A stretch of DNA of 64,000 bases, taken from Wolfiporia cocos. Its lineage: Eukaryota; Basidiomycota; Agaricomycetes; Polyporales; Phaeolaceae. Shown here piece by piece: positions 43,948 to 53,034 of the stretch; position 1 is the first letter of the stretch, and the number at the start of each line of letters is the position of its first letter. Position numbers and translations under genes: made by a program. The notes under the pieces are model-generated. The model was not told the DNA's origin. It was given only the letters and a program-made list of their open reading frames with translations, and searched no databases. The stretch spans positions 1,798,001 through 1,862,000 of the forward strand of contig JACCLO010000008.1 in NCBI GenBank assembly GCA_029448655.1. The letters are read 5' to 3'.

Positions 43948-44942
43948 GAGAAACGAAGTTTCCCAGTGATACGTCCAAGAACAGGAATGTAAGGGATTAT
44001 GTAAGGTAGGGTAGTGGACTCCTTTTCAGGAGCAAAGAAGGTGTACTACGGGGCATAATTACTCTTATGTTGCGCGCAAACCCTGTGCCGAGATGGCACG
44101 GATATTCGCATGACCCTAACGGTCAGAGGCGCTGACTCCAGGGGTAGAGTTGCTCACTGCCAGGCCGGTTCCTGGGTCAGATGATTGGGATTCGGATACA
44201 CAACACCGCCCCGGAGGGACGATGCCGGAAAGTGGCTGGGATTTTACATCCCTTAGCCTGTCCATGCTTCAACAATGAGGTTGCCGTCTACAGACTATCA
44301 CAGGGACTTTTTCAGGACATTGGAATACCATCACGTCCACAGGTAAGTGGATTAGCCCTAAGGCGCGCAAGTGTACCCCTTTGCCCTATTTGACACCATG
44401 ATGTGCACGCCGAACTGCCCGGAGGACTTATGTTTTGTGGCTACCGCACTTGTCCTTTGGCAGGATTATCCGAAGATGATCCCCCTCACTGCTTTTCCCA
44501 TGACGGGTTCAAAGCAGGACCCTTACGCCTGGGCGGCGGCTTTGTAAAATTCCCATGCCATCATGATGATGACCCTGTGGATAGCGATGGGGCGCTGAAC
44601 AACGCTTGCCATGGCAGGGGGTTGGGCGCACACAGGCAGACCGTCCCCTCTTCTCCACAGGCGGGTCTTAACTGCTCACAGTCCAAGCTTGTCAGCAAGG
44701 ACCGTGTCTCCTTGACCCTGGAGTCCGGGTTAGGTAGGCCTCCTGCCTGAAAAGGCGGTGTGGCTTCCCTGGTTGCCAATCCTCTGCCGAGGATGGCGAT
44801 GTATCCCCCAGATTTCAACTATCACCCCAAACTCTTTGTCAAGAGTAGGGATGTGCGCAGCAACGAGCAATAGCCCCTGTAGGATAGAAACCCAGACCCC
44901 AGCGCAAGCGCAAGGGCAGGGGTAGGGGGAGATTTGTTCTTA
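43948..44942 (-). promoter_or_regulatory. Leader of element G: self-primer site and hairpin
   Basis: In sense, AGAACAAATCT (plus 44930-44940), 2 nt from the 5' LTR, is complementary to AGATTTGTTCT in the LTR (plus 45065-45075), about 29 nt after the TATATA at 45104. The hairpin GGGAT-GTAAA-ATCCC (sense) is at 44238-44252. The ~1-kb leader has short ORFs only. Confidence 0.7.
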
Positions 44943-45641
44943 TGACACAAACTAGTTGTGGGACTCACTCTATAACCTTGTTAAGCGACTTGAAGTAGTT
45001 GCTGGAGGTTGGTGAGGATACTAGTAGGCGCAAGCAGGAATGATGTGTAACTGTGCGAATGCAGAGAACAAATCTAAGGCTTATCCGCAGTGATAGCCCT
45101 ACTTATATACATGCTTTGTTTGGTTACCAGTAAGGGAGCCAAACATGTAGACGGTCTGTGCGCAGACATAACTAATACAGCTAAGTCGTAAACTACAATA
45201 GACCATGTGCGCCGGTAATGGCCGCACCAGTAAGAACGTTTGTTTGGACTGTAGGTCCATGTTGTGGAAGTGGCTGTAGCTACGTTAGTAAGCCAGGCAT
45301 GTGATAACTATATACCGGTATCGGGATATGAGTAATCATAAGGGCATTGGCATGTGATAACGAGCGGGCCGCTTATCCCATTGTACTGACATAGCCCGGT
45401 ATTGGGATATGAGTAAGACGCGTGACACCGGAGGTTAGTCCGCTGAGTCATTGACGCGTACGAGCGTGTTATGTACGTGTTGTTATGACGGGTGGACGTA
45501 TACCGCGTTGTGTACGTGTTGTTTGGTTTAGTGTACGTGTAGACGGGCGCTTAGCAGCGTAAATGTCTACAAGGTTGTAGAAATACCAGATAAATAGGTA
45601 AAGATACAGGAAAAATAGCGGCATGTCCCAAATCTGTGACA
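44943..45641 (-). repeat. 5' LTR of element G
   Basis: 699 bp; plus-strand TGACACAAACTAGTTGTGGG to CCCAAATCTGTGACA. It adjoins the leader with the self-primer site on the left and truncated Copia coding sequence on the right. Confidence 0.88.
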
Positions 45642-47269
45642 CCGTTGAGAGAGTAGAGCCGCCGTGCAGAAAGAGAACCCGAAGCGATAAGTGAGCCGCT
45701 GCGACGCAAGAGCTGAACAGAGGAATCGTCAAAGACGACTTGGGGCCGGAGAGGTGACTGACACAGCGCAGAGATAGAAACGAGTCGGACGGTAGCCTGT
45801 GGGACATATAGAACATCATCCAAGGTGAGGTGATTTCCCTTCCCAAGGGTGAGACAAATGCGACCAATGCCATGGGCATAAATGACCGACCCATTGATTC
45901 CTTGGATACCACGGGGGGCAATGGGCCGTAGCTCGAAAAAATCTGATCGAGTCGGGCTAAGGTGTGTGGAGGCTCCAGAGTCAAAGTAGAAGGGTGCAGA
46001 CCCAACGGTGGGGACACGATGTGTGCTGGCAGGGACAGGAGTTACAGCGTATGCGGAGGGGTTAACAACTGGGTGTGAGTGCACGTCCCAGTCCAGGGAG
46101 ACGGTGGTGTCCTCAGAGAGAAGGGTAACGTACTCAAAGTCGTCTGCCGGGGAGCATATGGATGCGAGCCAGGCGGGGTCTGTGTTGACAGCCATGCCAG
46201 CAAGCTCAGGAGCAACAGGCGAAGCTACAGAGCTCTCAGAAGCAAGATACACGACAGACCCAGCGGAGTCAACGATGAAAGCGCGTCCCTGTGCATCGGT
46301 GTATGTTTTGGGCACAGCTGCCGTGCGGGGGCAGTTGCGGTCACGTTTGGCATGCTTGGCTGCCAAGACTTCATCACAACGACCCTCCATCGCACCACCA
46401 GCCTGAAAGCAGTCCTTGGATAGGTGTCCAGAACGTCCACAGTTTGTGCACACGATCTTGGCCGGGGCGGCCAGGGCTCCCTTGGCAATGAGAGCATCAG
46501 GGGAGGTAACCTTCGACCCATCGATGAGCTGTTGTTCGAGGTCCAAGCGGCGGATGATATCACTAGGTTTCAGATCCTGAGGGTTTGCCGCAAAAGATGT
46601 GCCGATCTGAGACTGCAGATGCTTGAACTCGCCAGACATGGCATGCAAGAGGCTGATGGTGATGAAAGTTTCGTGCGTTGGGATCCCAATTCGAAACACT
46701 TTGTCGACTAGGTCCTGAATCTTAGTGGTGACCCCGGCAAGCCGGTCCGATCGTGAGTAGCGGATAGAGAATATCTCCATGATATACTGGACTTGCGCAT
46801 AAGGACCTTCCTTCTCGTGACGTGTGCAGAGGGCGGCCCAAGCCTTGGCAGCAGTCGCTGAGGTCGACGTGGAGGTATTGTCAACATATGGCTCGAGAAA
46901 CTTAGCTTCCTCCGCACTGCATTTCATAGCTAGAAAGTTGCACGTGACACGATTGTTGTCCACCCAGTTATGGAAAGCAATGGGCTCCGTTGTTGCGTTC
47001 GGCGCAGAAGCAGAGCCAAGGAGGTATTTGTCGAGCCGGCTCTTGCTAAGCGACTGTAAGATGTATCGACGCCATTCGGACCAATTCCCTTTGCCATGGT
47101 CGAGAATGACACCGCCAGTCAAGAATGCGTTAGCCGGAGTTAGAGGCTGGACCGATGGTGCCGTCGATGGGACTGAGACAAGGGCCGTCGCAGAGGCACT
47201 GAGGGCCTTCGAACTCAACGAACCCGAGCCCTTTGGATTAGATGGGGAAGGAGGGGTTGATTTGGTCAT
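45642..47269 (-). pseudogene. Copia-type gag-protease, truncated by element G
   Basis: ATG at 47269. Gag of the UBN2 type: VILDHGKGNWSEWRRYILQS, AWAALCTRHEKEGPYAQVQ and FRIGIPTHETFITISLLHAM; zinc knuckle CTNCGRSGHLSKDC at about residue 275; protease APFYFDSGASTHLSPTRSDF at about residue 430; then the LTLDDVLYVPQATVRLVSIS segment and the first part of a GAG-pre-integrase domain ending RRLYSLNG at 45642. The frame is open throughout. Integrase, RT and RNase H are missing because the G LTR replaces them. The apparent continuation of the ORF to 45551 is LTR sequence. Confidence 0.88.
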
Positions 47270-47464
47270 GCTAGCTGGTCAAAGAGAAGGCACACACAAG
47301 CAGAAGGAGTTCACGTGATCGGGCACAAGAATGGGATGCGACTATTTGTGCGCAGGAAGGGGAGCGACTATATGCGCGCTGAACGTACTTCTATGGACGT
47401 TTCATACCACCTGGAAGGCTTGGCTTAAGGTTCAGCGTTCTGAGGGTTCAGTCTGCCGGGACTA

Positions 47465-47476
47465 GGACTCATAACC
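47465..47476 (-). promoter_or_regulatory. Copia primer-binding site (half tRNA-iMet type)
   Basis: In minus sense GGTTATGAGTCC follows the LTR directly. It is complementary to the anticodon-arm sequence of initiator tRNA-Met (CTCATAACC core), the mode known for Drosophila copia. Inferred from base pairing only. Confidence 0.55.
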
Positions 47477-47799
47477 TGTAGAACCTAGATAGCCAATTAG
47501 CCTATCTCAGTCGTGACGGTGGTATAACGACTATATTGTAGTACCTAGATAGCCGATTAGCCTATCAACGGGTTACTACATATCAGTATGCGAGTGGTGG
47601 TGTATCGTAGCATAGGGGAACGTACCTCAGTCGTGACGGTGGTATAACGACTGAGGAAAGGAGCAAGCGACGAGAGAGAGAGGATATATAAACATGACTA
47701 CACGTGTTTCGGACAGAGCTTCAACTATGACGATATGACGTGTTCGGCAACGACACATACAACACCCAAGACTACATGTATCAGCATAGTATATCAACA
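47477..47799 (-). repeat. 5' LTR of the Copia element
   Basis: 323 bp; sense start TGTTGATATAC (plus 47799), end GGTTCTACA (plus 47477). TATATAAACATG on the plus strand near 47684 is the antisense of a TATA box. It contains two copies of CTCAGTCGTGACGGTGGTAT... (47507 and 47627), the second forming a 9-bp stem CTCAGTCGT/ACGACTGAG, and two copies of CTAGATAGCC[A/G]ATTAGCCTATC. Confidence 0.7.
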
Positions 47800-48872
47800 T
47801 TCGTCTTCTAGATATCATTGAACTGCGTATATGCATGTGCATGCTCATACATTATACCTATGATACATGTGAGGACATGCAAGTGGGTGCAACCATTGTG
47901 GCGGCATATGATGCCTTACATCAGCATGTATGGTGCTCAAACCGTTGCAACCACTTGCATGCCTTACATGTGCATAAATTTATCCCGCATTTTTGCTGAT
48001 GTCAGAGGCTGGCTGTAAAGCACACTAAAAATCAACTGGGGCTGTCTCGGACCTATAAGGCGTCGCCGACGTCACGCTCACCCTCTACCCAAGTCCCAAA
48101 TATTGTTTTCAGGTCCATATTGGTGTGTCAACTGAGGGGAAGGTGAGCGGAGAAGCCTTCACGCTGGCATGACCATCACACTCACTCATAGCCAGTTACC
48201 TGAAAGGGAATTCCCAACTTGGCGACGCGTTTTCGAAAAGTGCTTCGTGTAATTATCTTCGGGAACAGCCGTAATAGCACTCATTTTTTCAAATTCCCTA
48301 CAGAGACAATTCAGCAGTCTTTGTGAAACGAGGTCCTGTGCCAGCTGCAGACGCGACTGCCGGCTCATGTGTTTCTGCATGTGGCAGACAATTCAACGGC
48401 GGTCCATGAACTGCATATTCACTTCTTCAAATTTAGCAAGTCAATTGATGCTGTCGATCACTGTAACAGTGAATGCTGTCATCCTCGCTAATCCCATTGT
48501 GTCACTACTAATGCCACCTATATATTCCTTGGTGCATGGCGGTAGTCTTGGTTGTGCATACTTGGTGTACTCACTAGCATCAGTATGAACGCCAGCGAGG
48601 CATTTGTCGAAGAATCCGTGAGACTGGCGCAAGTGCAGACTTTCCATTACTGTAAGTGAGCTTTGAGCCGATCATTGAGAACTGTTGGTGCTGATAGAAG
48701 ACAATGTTCTGTAGCAGCAGCGACGGCCTGGCTACTGTATGATCTTGTGTACTCATTGCAAGATGAGGTTCTCTAACCTATACAGTTTATACCATTGGAG
48801 CTGAAGCTTTATCCGATTTTAGATAGCATTGATATGGAGGCAAGCATGAATCGAGTTGCTGTGCGGTGTAGT
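47800..48872. other. Probable host sequence, possible minus-strand gene fragments
   Basis: No LTR or polyprotein motif. Two minus-strand ORFs (48441-48647, MESLHLRQSHGFFDKCLAG; 48186-48380, ending SKTRRQVGNSLSGNWL) may be exons of a host gene, but splice sites were not convincing and no family is recognised. Confidence 0.3.
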
Positions 48873-49871
48873 TGACACAAGCGCAACCTTAAGACACACA
48901 CTGGGGGAAGGGGGGTCGCATGAAAGCGCCTTCCTGGTCCGGGCATCTCAAGGCACAAAAGGCCAAGACAAGTCTGAGGTTTACGCTCAAGACTGTCCGG
49001 CATATATACTCCTAATCTATTTGTACATGTTTGTGTACGGTGGCTCAGAGGCCTCTACGTACTGGTATCTAACTGGCTATGAGCTATGTGCCGGTAATGG
49101 CATCGGAGCGCTGGGGTACGCGAGAATGTCCATGGCGACGTAGCGTATAAGGGTCGGATCAAAGGAATAGCCAATCGGTCAGGTTTGATCGGTGGTTCTC
49201 GTCGATCGTAGGTGTGCCGGTAATGGCGGGGTTCTAAGTCCGTGATCGGGCGTGGTCTGCTACGATCGGGGGCTGGCTAGTACAGGCCGGGTGTAGCGTA
49301 GGTTGATCGAGCGTGATCGGCTGCGATCGGGGTGTAGCGCTCTGTGACTGGTAGGGTTCTCAGTCGTGCAGAGCCTGGAGGTATTATCCCTGCCTGTTGT
49401 ACTCGTAGGTCAGGGTGCGTACGGGGTATAGTATAGTGTCTATGCCAGTAATGGCGAGTGTCCGTGCGGTAGGGACGCGAGGTGGTAGGTTTAGTGTTCT
49501 GGGTCACGTGCGAGTGTAGGTCGTGCCCCTAGTCGGCGTATAGCGCATTGTACGGCGGCGGTTTAGCCTGGGTGTGTGCGCAAGGCGTACCGTCGTGCTA
49601 TTGTAGCCTGTTGGGCTCTAGGGGTCGACTCGTGACTCCGTGGTTTAGGGACTAGGCAGCGTATGGATCATGCTGCCGGGATTTGGACTGAGTTTAGGGT
49701 TAGACTGCTGGTGGCCTGCTAGTGCCCGTAGTGCCCTGTATAGCAGAGGGCTTCTACTAGCGTTGCCATAGTATTCCAGCTGGGCTCGAATAGAGTGCTG
49801 TAGCGTGCTTATGGCGTGAATAGGGTGTCAACCTAGGGTGTTCTACTAGGCTTTGAAATTGGCTTGTGACA
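48873..49871. repeat. Solo LTR P, TSD GTAGT
   Basis: 999 bp, TGACACAAGCGCAA to TTGGCTTGTGACA, with GTAGT at 48868-48872 and 49872-49876. It contains CATATATACTCC near 49000 and a cluster of GATCG-containing words at 49157-49330. No coding sequence. It is the only copy of its family in the window. Confidence 0.9.
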
Positions 49872-49876
49872 GTAGT

Positions 49877-50758
49877 AACTAACATTAGGTCTCTGCAGGT
49901 CGACCGATGTTCTATGTAAATTCCTATACTTCATATCCAGATACTTTGGTCTATTTGTTCTCATGTAGGTCAACGTTGCACATGATGCATACTAACTGAT
50001 GTCGGACGTACAGGCGCATGTCCTTCCAAATCTTCCCGCTAAGGTCTGTTGTTTTCCCTTAATCATCATGTCCAGTATTGAAAGGTAGAAAGCTGCCATC
50101 AGAATATACTCATAAGCCTAATGTCAGCACCTCCGCTTGCACCATATTGACCCTCGGCTAAACCTCCAGTCAACCAGCGCCATGGATGTTTTGCCACTCA
50201 GCATCGAGATTAACCTGGTATCAAGACTACACGCATTGTACGGACAGACTCGACTAGGTAATACCCAACATCAGAAATCTGCATTCCATTTAATCAAAAA
50301 TGATTCTTTCAGTACGGGTCATCCTCTCTCTCTTGTTTTGTGGTAGGTCATTTCTCTCAAATCTGCGTGAGTATCAATTAACCGAGACAAACCTAGGCCA
50401 GATCGTGGTCTGTTAGCAACACACCTTCAGATTGATCATTTCATCTAAAGCGTCACTCAGGTGTCTGTTATTCTCAGTATGCTCACTTACAAGTATCTCA
50501 ACGAGCCCTTCCCCTCTGACTGGCCCATCAAGGGTTGCTATCCTGGACGCATGCTCCCATTCTCACGTTCAAACTGGTAATTACAATGCATACGTCCACC
50601 TAACCCTGACAGAAGCTGATCAGTTGCACTGATTAAGGGTGTCGCTCATCGTGATCGATAGTACGTAACTGACAGAAGCGGGATATGCTCTGATACTAGC
50701 AGCATGCTGAAGCTCGCGCAGGTTTCCTATTTGTGATGTTATCCATAAAGTGCTTCTC
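49877..50758 (+). other. Probable host sequence with weak plus-strand ORF
   Basis: It lacks LTR features. An ORF at 50137-50346 contains MDVLPLSIEINLVSRLHALYGQTR followed by a possible GTAATA donor; the R-L-x-ALYG-x-x-R pattern recalls fungal membrane proteins with a DUF6533-type domain, but this is weak. The sequence continues at 60403 once element F is removed. Confidence 0.25.
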
Positions 50759-51366
50759 TGTCACAAGAATTCTCCTAGTTTCCCTATATTTCTTACTATT
50801 TTTCCGGCAATTCTACGACTTTCTAGACCAATAACTAGCTTATCTGGTTCATAAGTTAACGGTTACATACGTGCCGAATGATGGCCGCGTTATCTCCCGT
50901 AACGACGGTCTTATCTTATCACTAGTAGTTACCATCAGTCACATGTCTAGTTCCAGCCAATCGGACATTCCGTCCGGAAGCAGTCAGCGTATAAACGTCA
51001 GCGGACCGGGCTTTGGTCACGCCCCGTCTTTGTAATGACAAGAGCGCAAAACGCCATTCGTGCGGCCTACGCCGCCTTTCTATATCCCGGTTTTGATTGG
51101 CATATGTATTTATCGTATATTACTAAGTACTTAGGTACCTGGGGACTTGTACATACGAATACGGACACTAGTATTATCTAATAAGACTGTTAGGGGTCTT
51201 ATTTATCGTGTATATATACTGGACTTGCTGAGCGCTATTGCCTCAGTTCTATTCATTGCATTCATACTACGAGTTAACCACTCCGCGTATCCTGCTTAAC
51301 TCTTACAACTATCCTGCCTAACCAGCAAACCAAGCAACTATTACAAGTAAGTGTTATCTTGTGTTA
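50759..51366 (+). repeat. 5' LTR of F
   Basis: 608 bp. TATATATA at 51211; predicted RNA start at about 51245 (AGTTCTATTCAT, 51245-51256). The same block also provides the partner for the primer site just outside the LTR. Confidence 0.95.
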
Positions 51367-52067
51367 TATGAATAGAACTCGCTTTCGCCCCCGCCCTCTT
51401 GGAGGGTCTGGGATTTTTTCTTCTTAGGGGTTTTCGTCGCCGTCTGCGCACCCCCGCTCGCCACCAGGCAGCGGGGTATCCTTAGTGGGCTCTGGGGGAT
51501 CACCGCCTTCGGGCAAATAGCCGGACCGTAGGCTTAAGCGGAACCAGGGGACTGGCTGTCAAGCCTTTCTCCATATGTTGGGAATCGATGGCAACGGTGT
51601 AACCACTTGACCGGGCCGGAGACGACCTTCTCGCCTATCCCCAGGCGCACAGGGGCCACTCTATTTAGAGTTGGGATGGTGGGCACGAGTTGCCCTGCCT
51701 AGAACCGCTGCCGATACGGCTTCAGAACGATAGAGTTCTGGCCTTGGCGCCCTCTAAGTCCCTCAGGGCATGGGTTTGGTTTAAACACTGGCAGCCACCT
51801 AACTGGAGTGAGGCGTGGGCACATGCGGGGTGTAATACCCCAAATCCTGCATTCCCAGGCGTCAAGGGAAGACGACCTGCTGTATCCCCCACCTGGTAGC
51901 GTGAGAGAGACGCCATCCAGTCGCCGACACTAACCCCGGTCGAGGGCGGAGCGCCCATTGACGCCGGAGGATAAGCGCATGACACAGCAAGAAGCGACGA
52001 TAAGCCCCGACAGAAGACCGCGTGATTTCCACTAGAATAGCTTACTTAGACTTCTTTTTACGTAGTC
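51367..52067 (+). promoter_or_regulatory. Leader of F: self-primer site, hairpin and small upstream ORF
   Basis: ATGAATAGAACT at 51368-51379, 1 nt from the LTR, is the exact 12-nt complement of 51245-51256. A hairpin GGGGT-GTAAT-ACCCC is at 51827-51841. A 69-codon ORF (51690-51899, MPCLEPLPIRLQNDRVL...) overlaps the hairpin; coding status is unproven. The long structured leader ahead of ORF1 would obstruct plain ribosome scanning. Confidence 0.7.
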
Positions 52068-52883
52068 ATGCCGAAAGCACCACGTTTCACGGTTACTCCG
52101 AGAAACGCCGCTACGGGGGAGCGCGAGGAATGGCACATTGCCGCCTCTAAATCGCTCGAAAACCGCATCTCCGCGGTCACAGCCCCAAAGCGAGGAAAGT
52201 CCCGAAAGGGCAAAGACGTCTTCTACAGGAAGCCGAACCCCGACCCGGAGGAGATCCGAAGGGTCAACCACGAGGCCGCCCTCGACGACATCAGGCGAAA
52301 GAAGCTCAACAAGCTTCTTCGACAGAAGGAGAAGCTCGAGGCTCGGATCCAGAAACAAAGCCTGGATCAGCTAATCGCCGAGGCAGCCAGAAAGAGGGTT
52401 GAGGAAGAGAGGATGGTGAGGAGTCTTCGGGAGCGAATCGAGCCCCCAAAGAAGTCGCTGTTGGAAAGGGTGGAGGAGCTTAGGATGCCGGCCGAGTGGG
52501 TCGAGAAACGGGGTCTTGCGAACCCCAGGGACGTCCATTGCACGGAGAAAAAGTGGGACTGGTTTTTGGACGTCGACAAACAGATGAACGCCGCCCACAA
52601 GAATCTTTTCCGCCTATGGAAAGTCCCCGACGCAACCACCACGGCCCCCATCATAGCAAAATTCACCACCCTCATCACCGACTTCGACGATCTCTCCACA
52701 CACCTGGAGCAAAGGGTCCGTCAGGACTCCATGAAGAACGAAGACCTCCGCCGCCTTGAAAAATATCTCAGGAGGGTGGAGCACGTTTTTGGAGACCTAG
52801 ACGTGAAACAGCACGTTACGTACTTAAAAACACACCTAGTACATAGCGGTCTCAACTTCGACCTCGGCAAACCCCAGCTGTAG
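52068..52883 (+). CDS. ORF1 of element F (unknown function, upstream of gag)
   Basis: 271 aa, starts MPKAPRFTVTPRNAATGERE. Basic N-terminus; residues ~85-145 are long charged helices (LLRQKEKLEARIQKQSLDQ, RKRVEEERMVRSLRERI) that suggest a coiled coil; NPRDVHCTEKKWDWFLDV at about 145-162; C-terminal helices DFDDLSTHLEQRVRQDS and DLRRLEKYLRRVEHVFGDLD. Homologous to ORF1 of F' and I, and by pattern of G. It is not Gag, since a complete Gag follows. No recognised domain, signal peptide or membrane segment. Separated from gag by 151 nt with a tandem repeat. Confidence 0.75.
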   Translation: MPKAPRFTVTPRNAATGEREEWHIAASKSLENRISAVTAPKRGKSRKGKDVFYRKPNPDPEEIRRVNHEAALDDIRRKKLNKLLRQKEKLEARIQKQSLDQLIAEAARKRVEEERMVRSLRERIEPPKKSLLERVEELRMPAEWVEKRGLANPRDVHCTEKKWDWFLDVDKQMNAAHKNLFRLWKVPDATTTAPIIAKFTTLITDFDDLSTHLEQRVRQDSMKNEDLRRLEKYLRRVEHVFGDLDVKQHVTYLKTHLVHSGLNFDLGKPQL

Positions 52884-52892
52884 TAGATAGAA

Positions 52893-52973
52893 AGTCCTGA
52901 AAAGGCATTATCTTTGGTGCATGGCATTGATTGCGAAAAGCCCTGAAAAGGCATTTAAGTCCTGAAAAGGCAC
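52893..52973 (+). repeat. Intercistronic repeats between ORF1 and gag of F
   Basis: Three copies of AG[T/C]CCTGAAAAGGCA at 52893, 52939 and 52958. The equivalent spacer of F' (31130-31200, minus) has two. Copy number varies while the unit is kept. Confidence 0.7.
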
Positions 52974-53034
52974 TCTTTTCTTGAATTATCGTTTAAGGAA
53001 GAAAATAACTCAAGCTGACGAATACTGTCCAGCA

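Larger units (their letters stand above)
35481..45641 (-). mobile_element. Element G (Ty3/Gypsy chromovirus with ORF1 and C-terminal dUTPase)
   Basis: About 10.2 kb between related LTRs at 35481-36171 (3') and 44943-45641 (5'). Sense order: LTR, leader with self-primer, ORF1, gag, pol with protease, RT, RNase H, integrase, chromodomain, dUTPase, polypurine tract, LTR. The flanks ATGAC and CCGTT do not match and the two flanks belong to different elements (M and Copia), so the ends were probably joined by recombination between G copies. Pol is broken by a frameshift. Confidence 0.82.

Noticed and set aside
45551..45641. C-terminal 30 codons of the Copia ORF beyond RRLYSLNG
   Set aside because: This is LTR sequence of element G that happens to stay open; the real Copia coding sequence stops at 45642.
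44943..45641. Interpretation as an independent solo LTR
   Set aside because: Its flanks do not form a TSD, and the adjoining leader with a matching self-primer site shows that it is the 5' LTR of G.
46008..47318. Plus-strand ORFs across the Copia region
   Set aside because: They are shadows of the minus-strand gag-protease frame.
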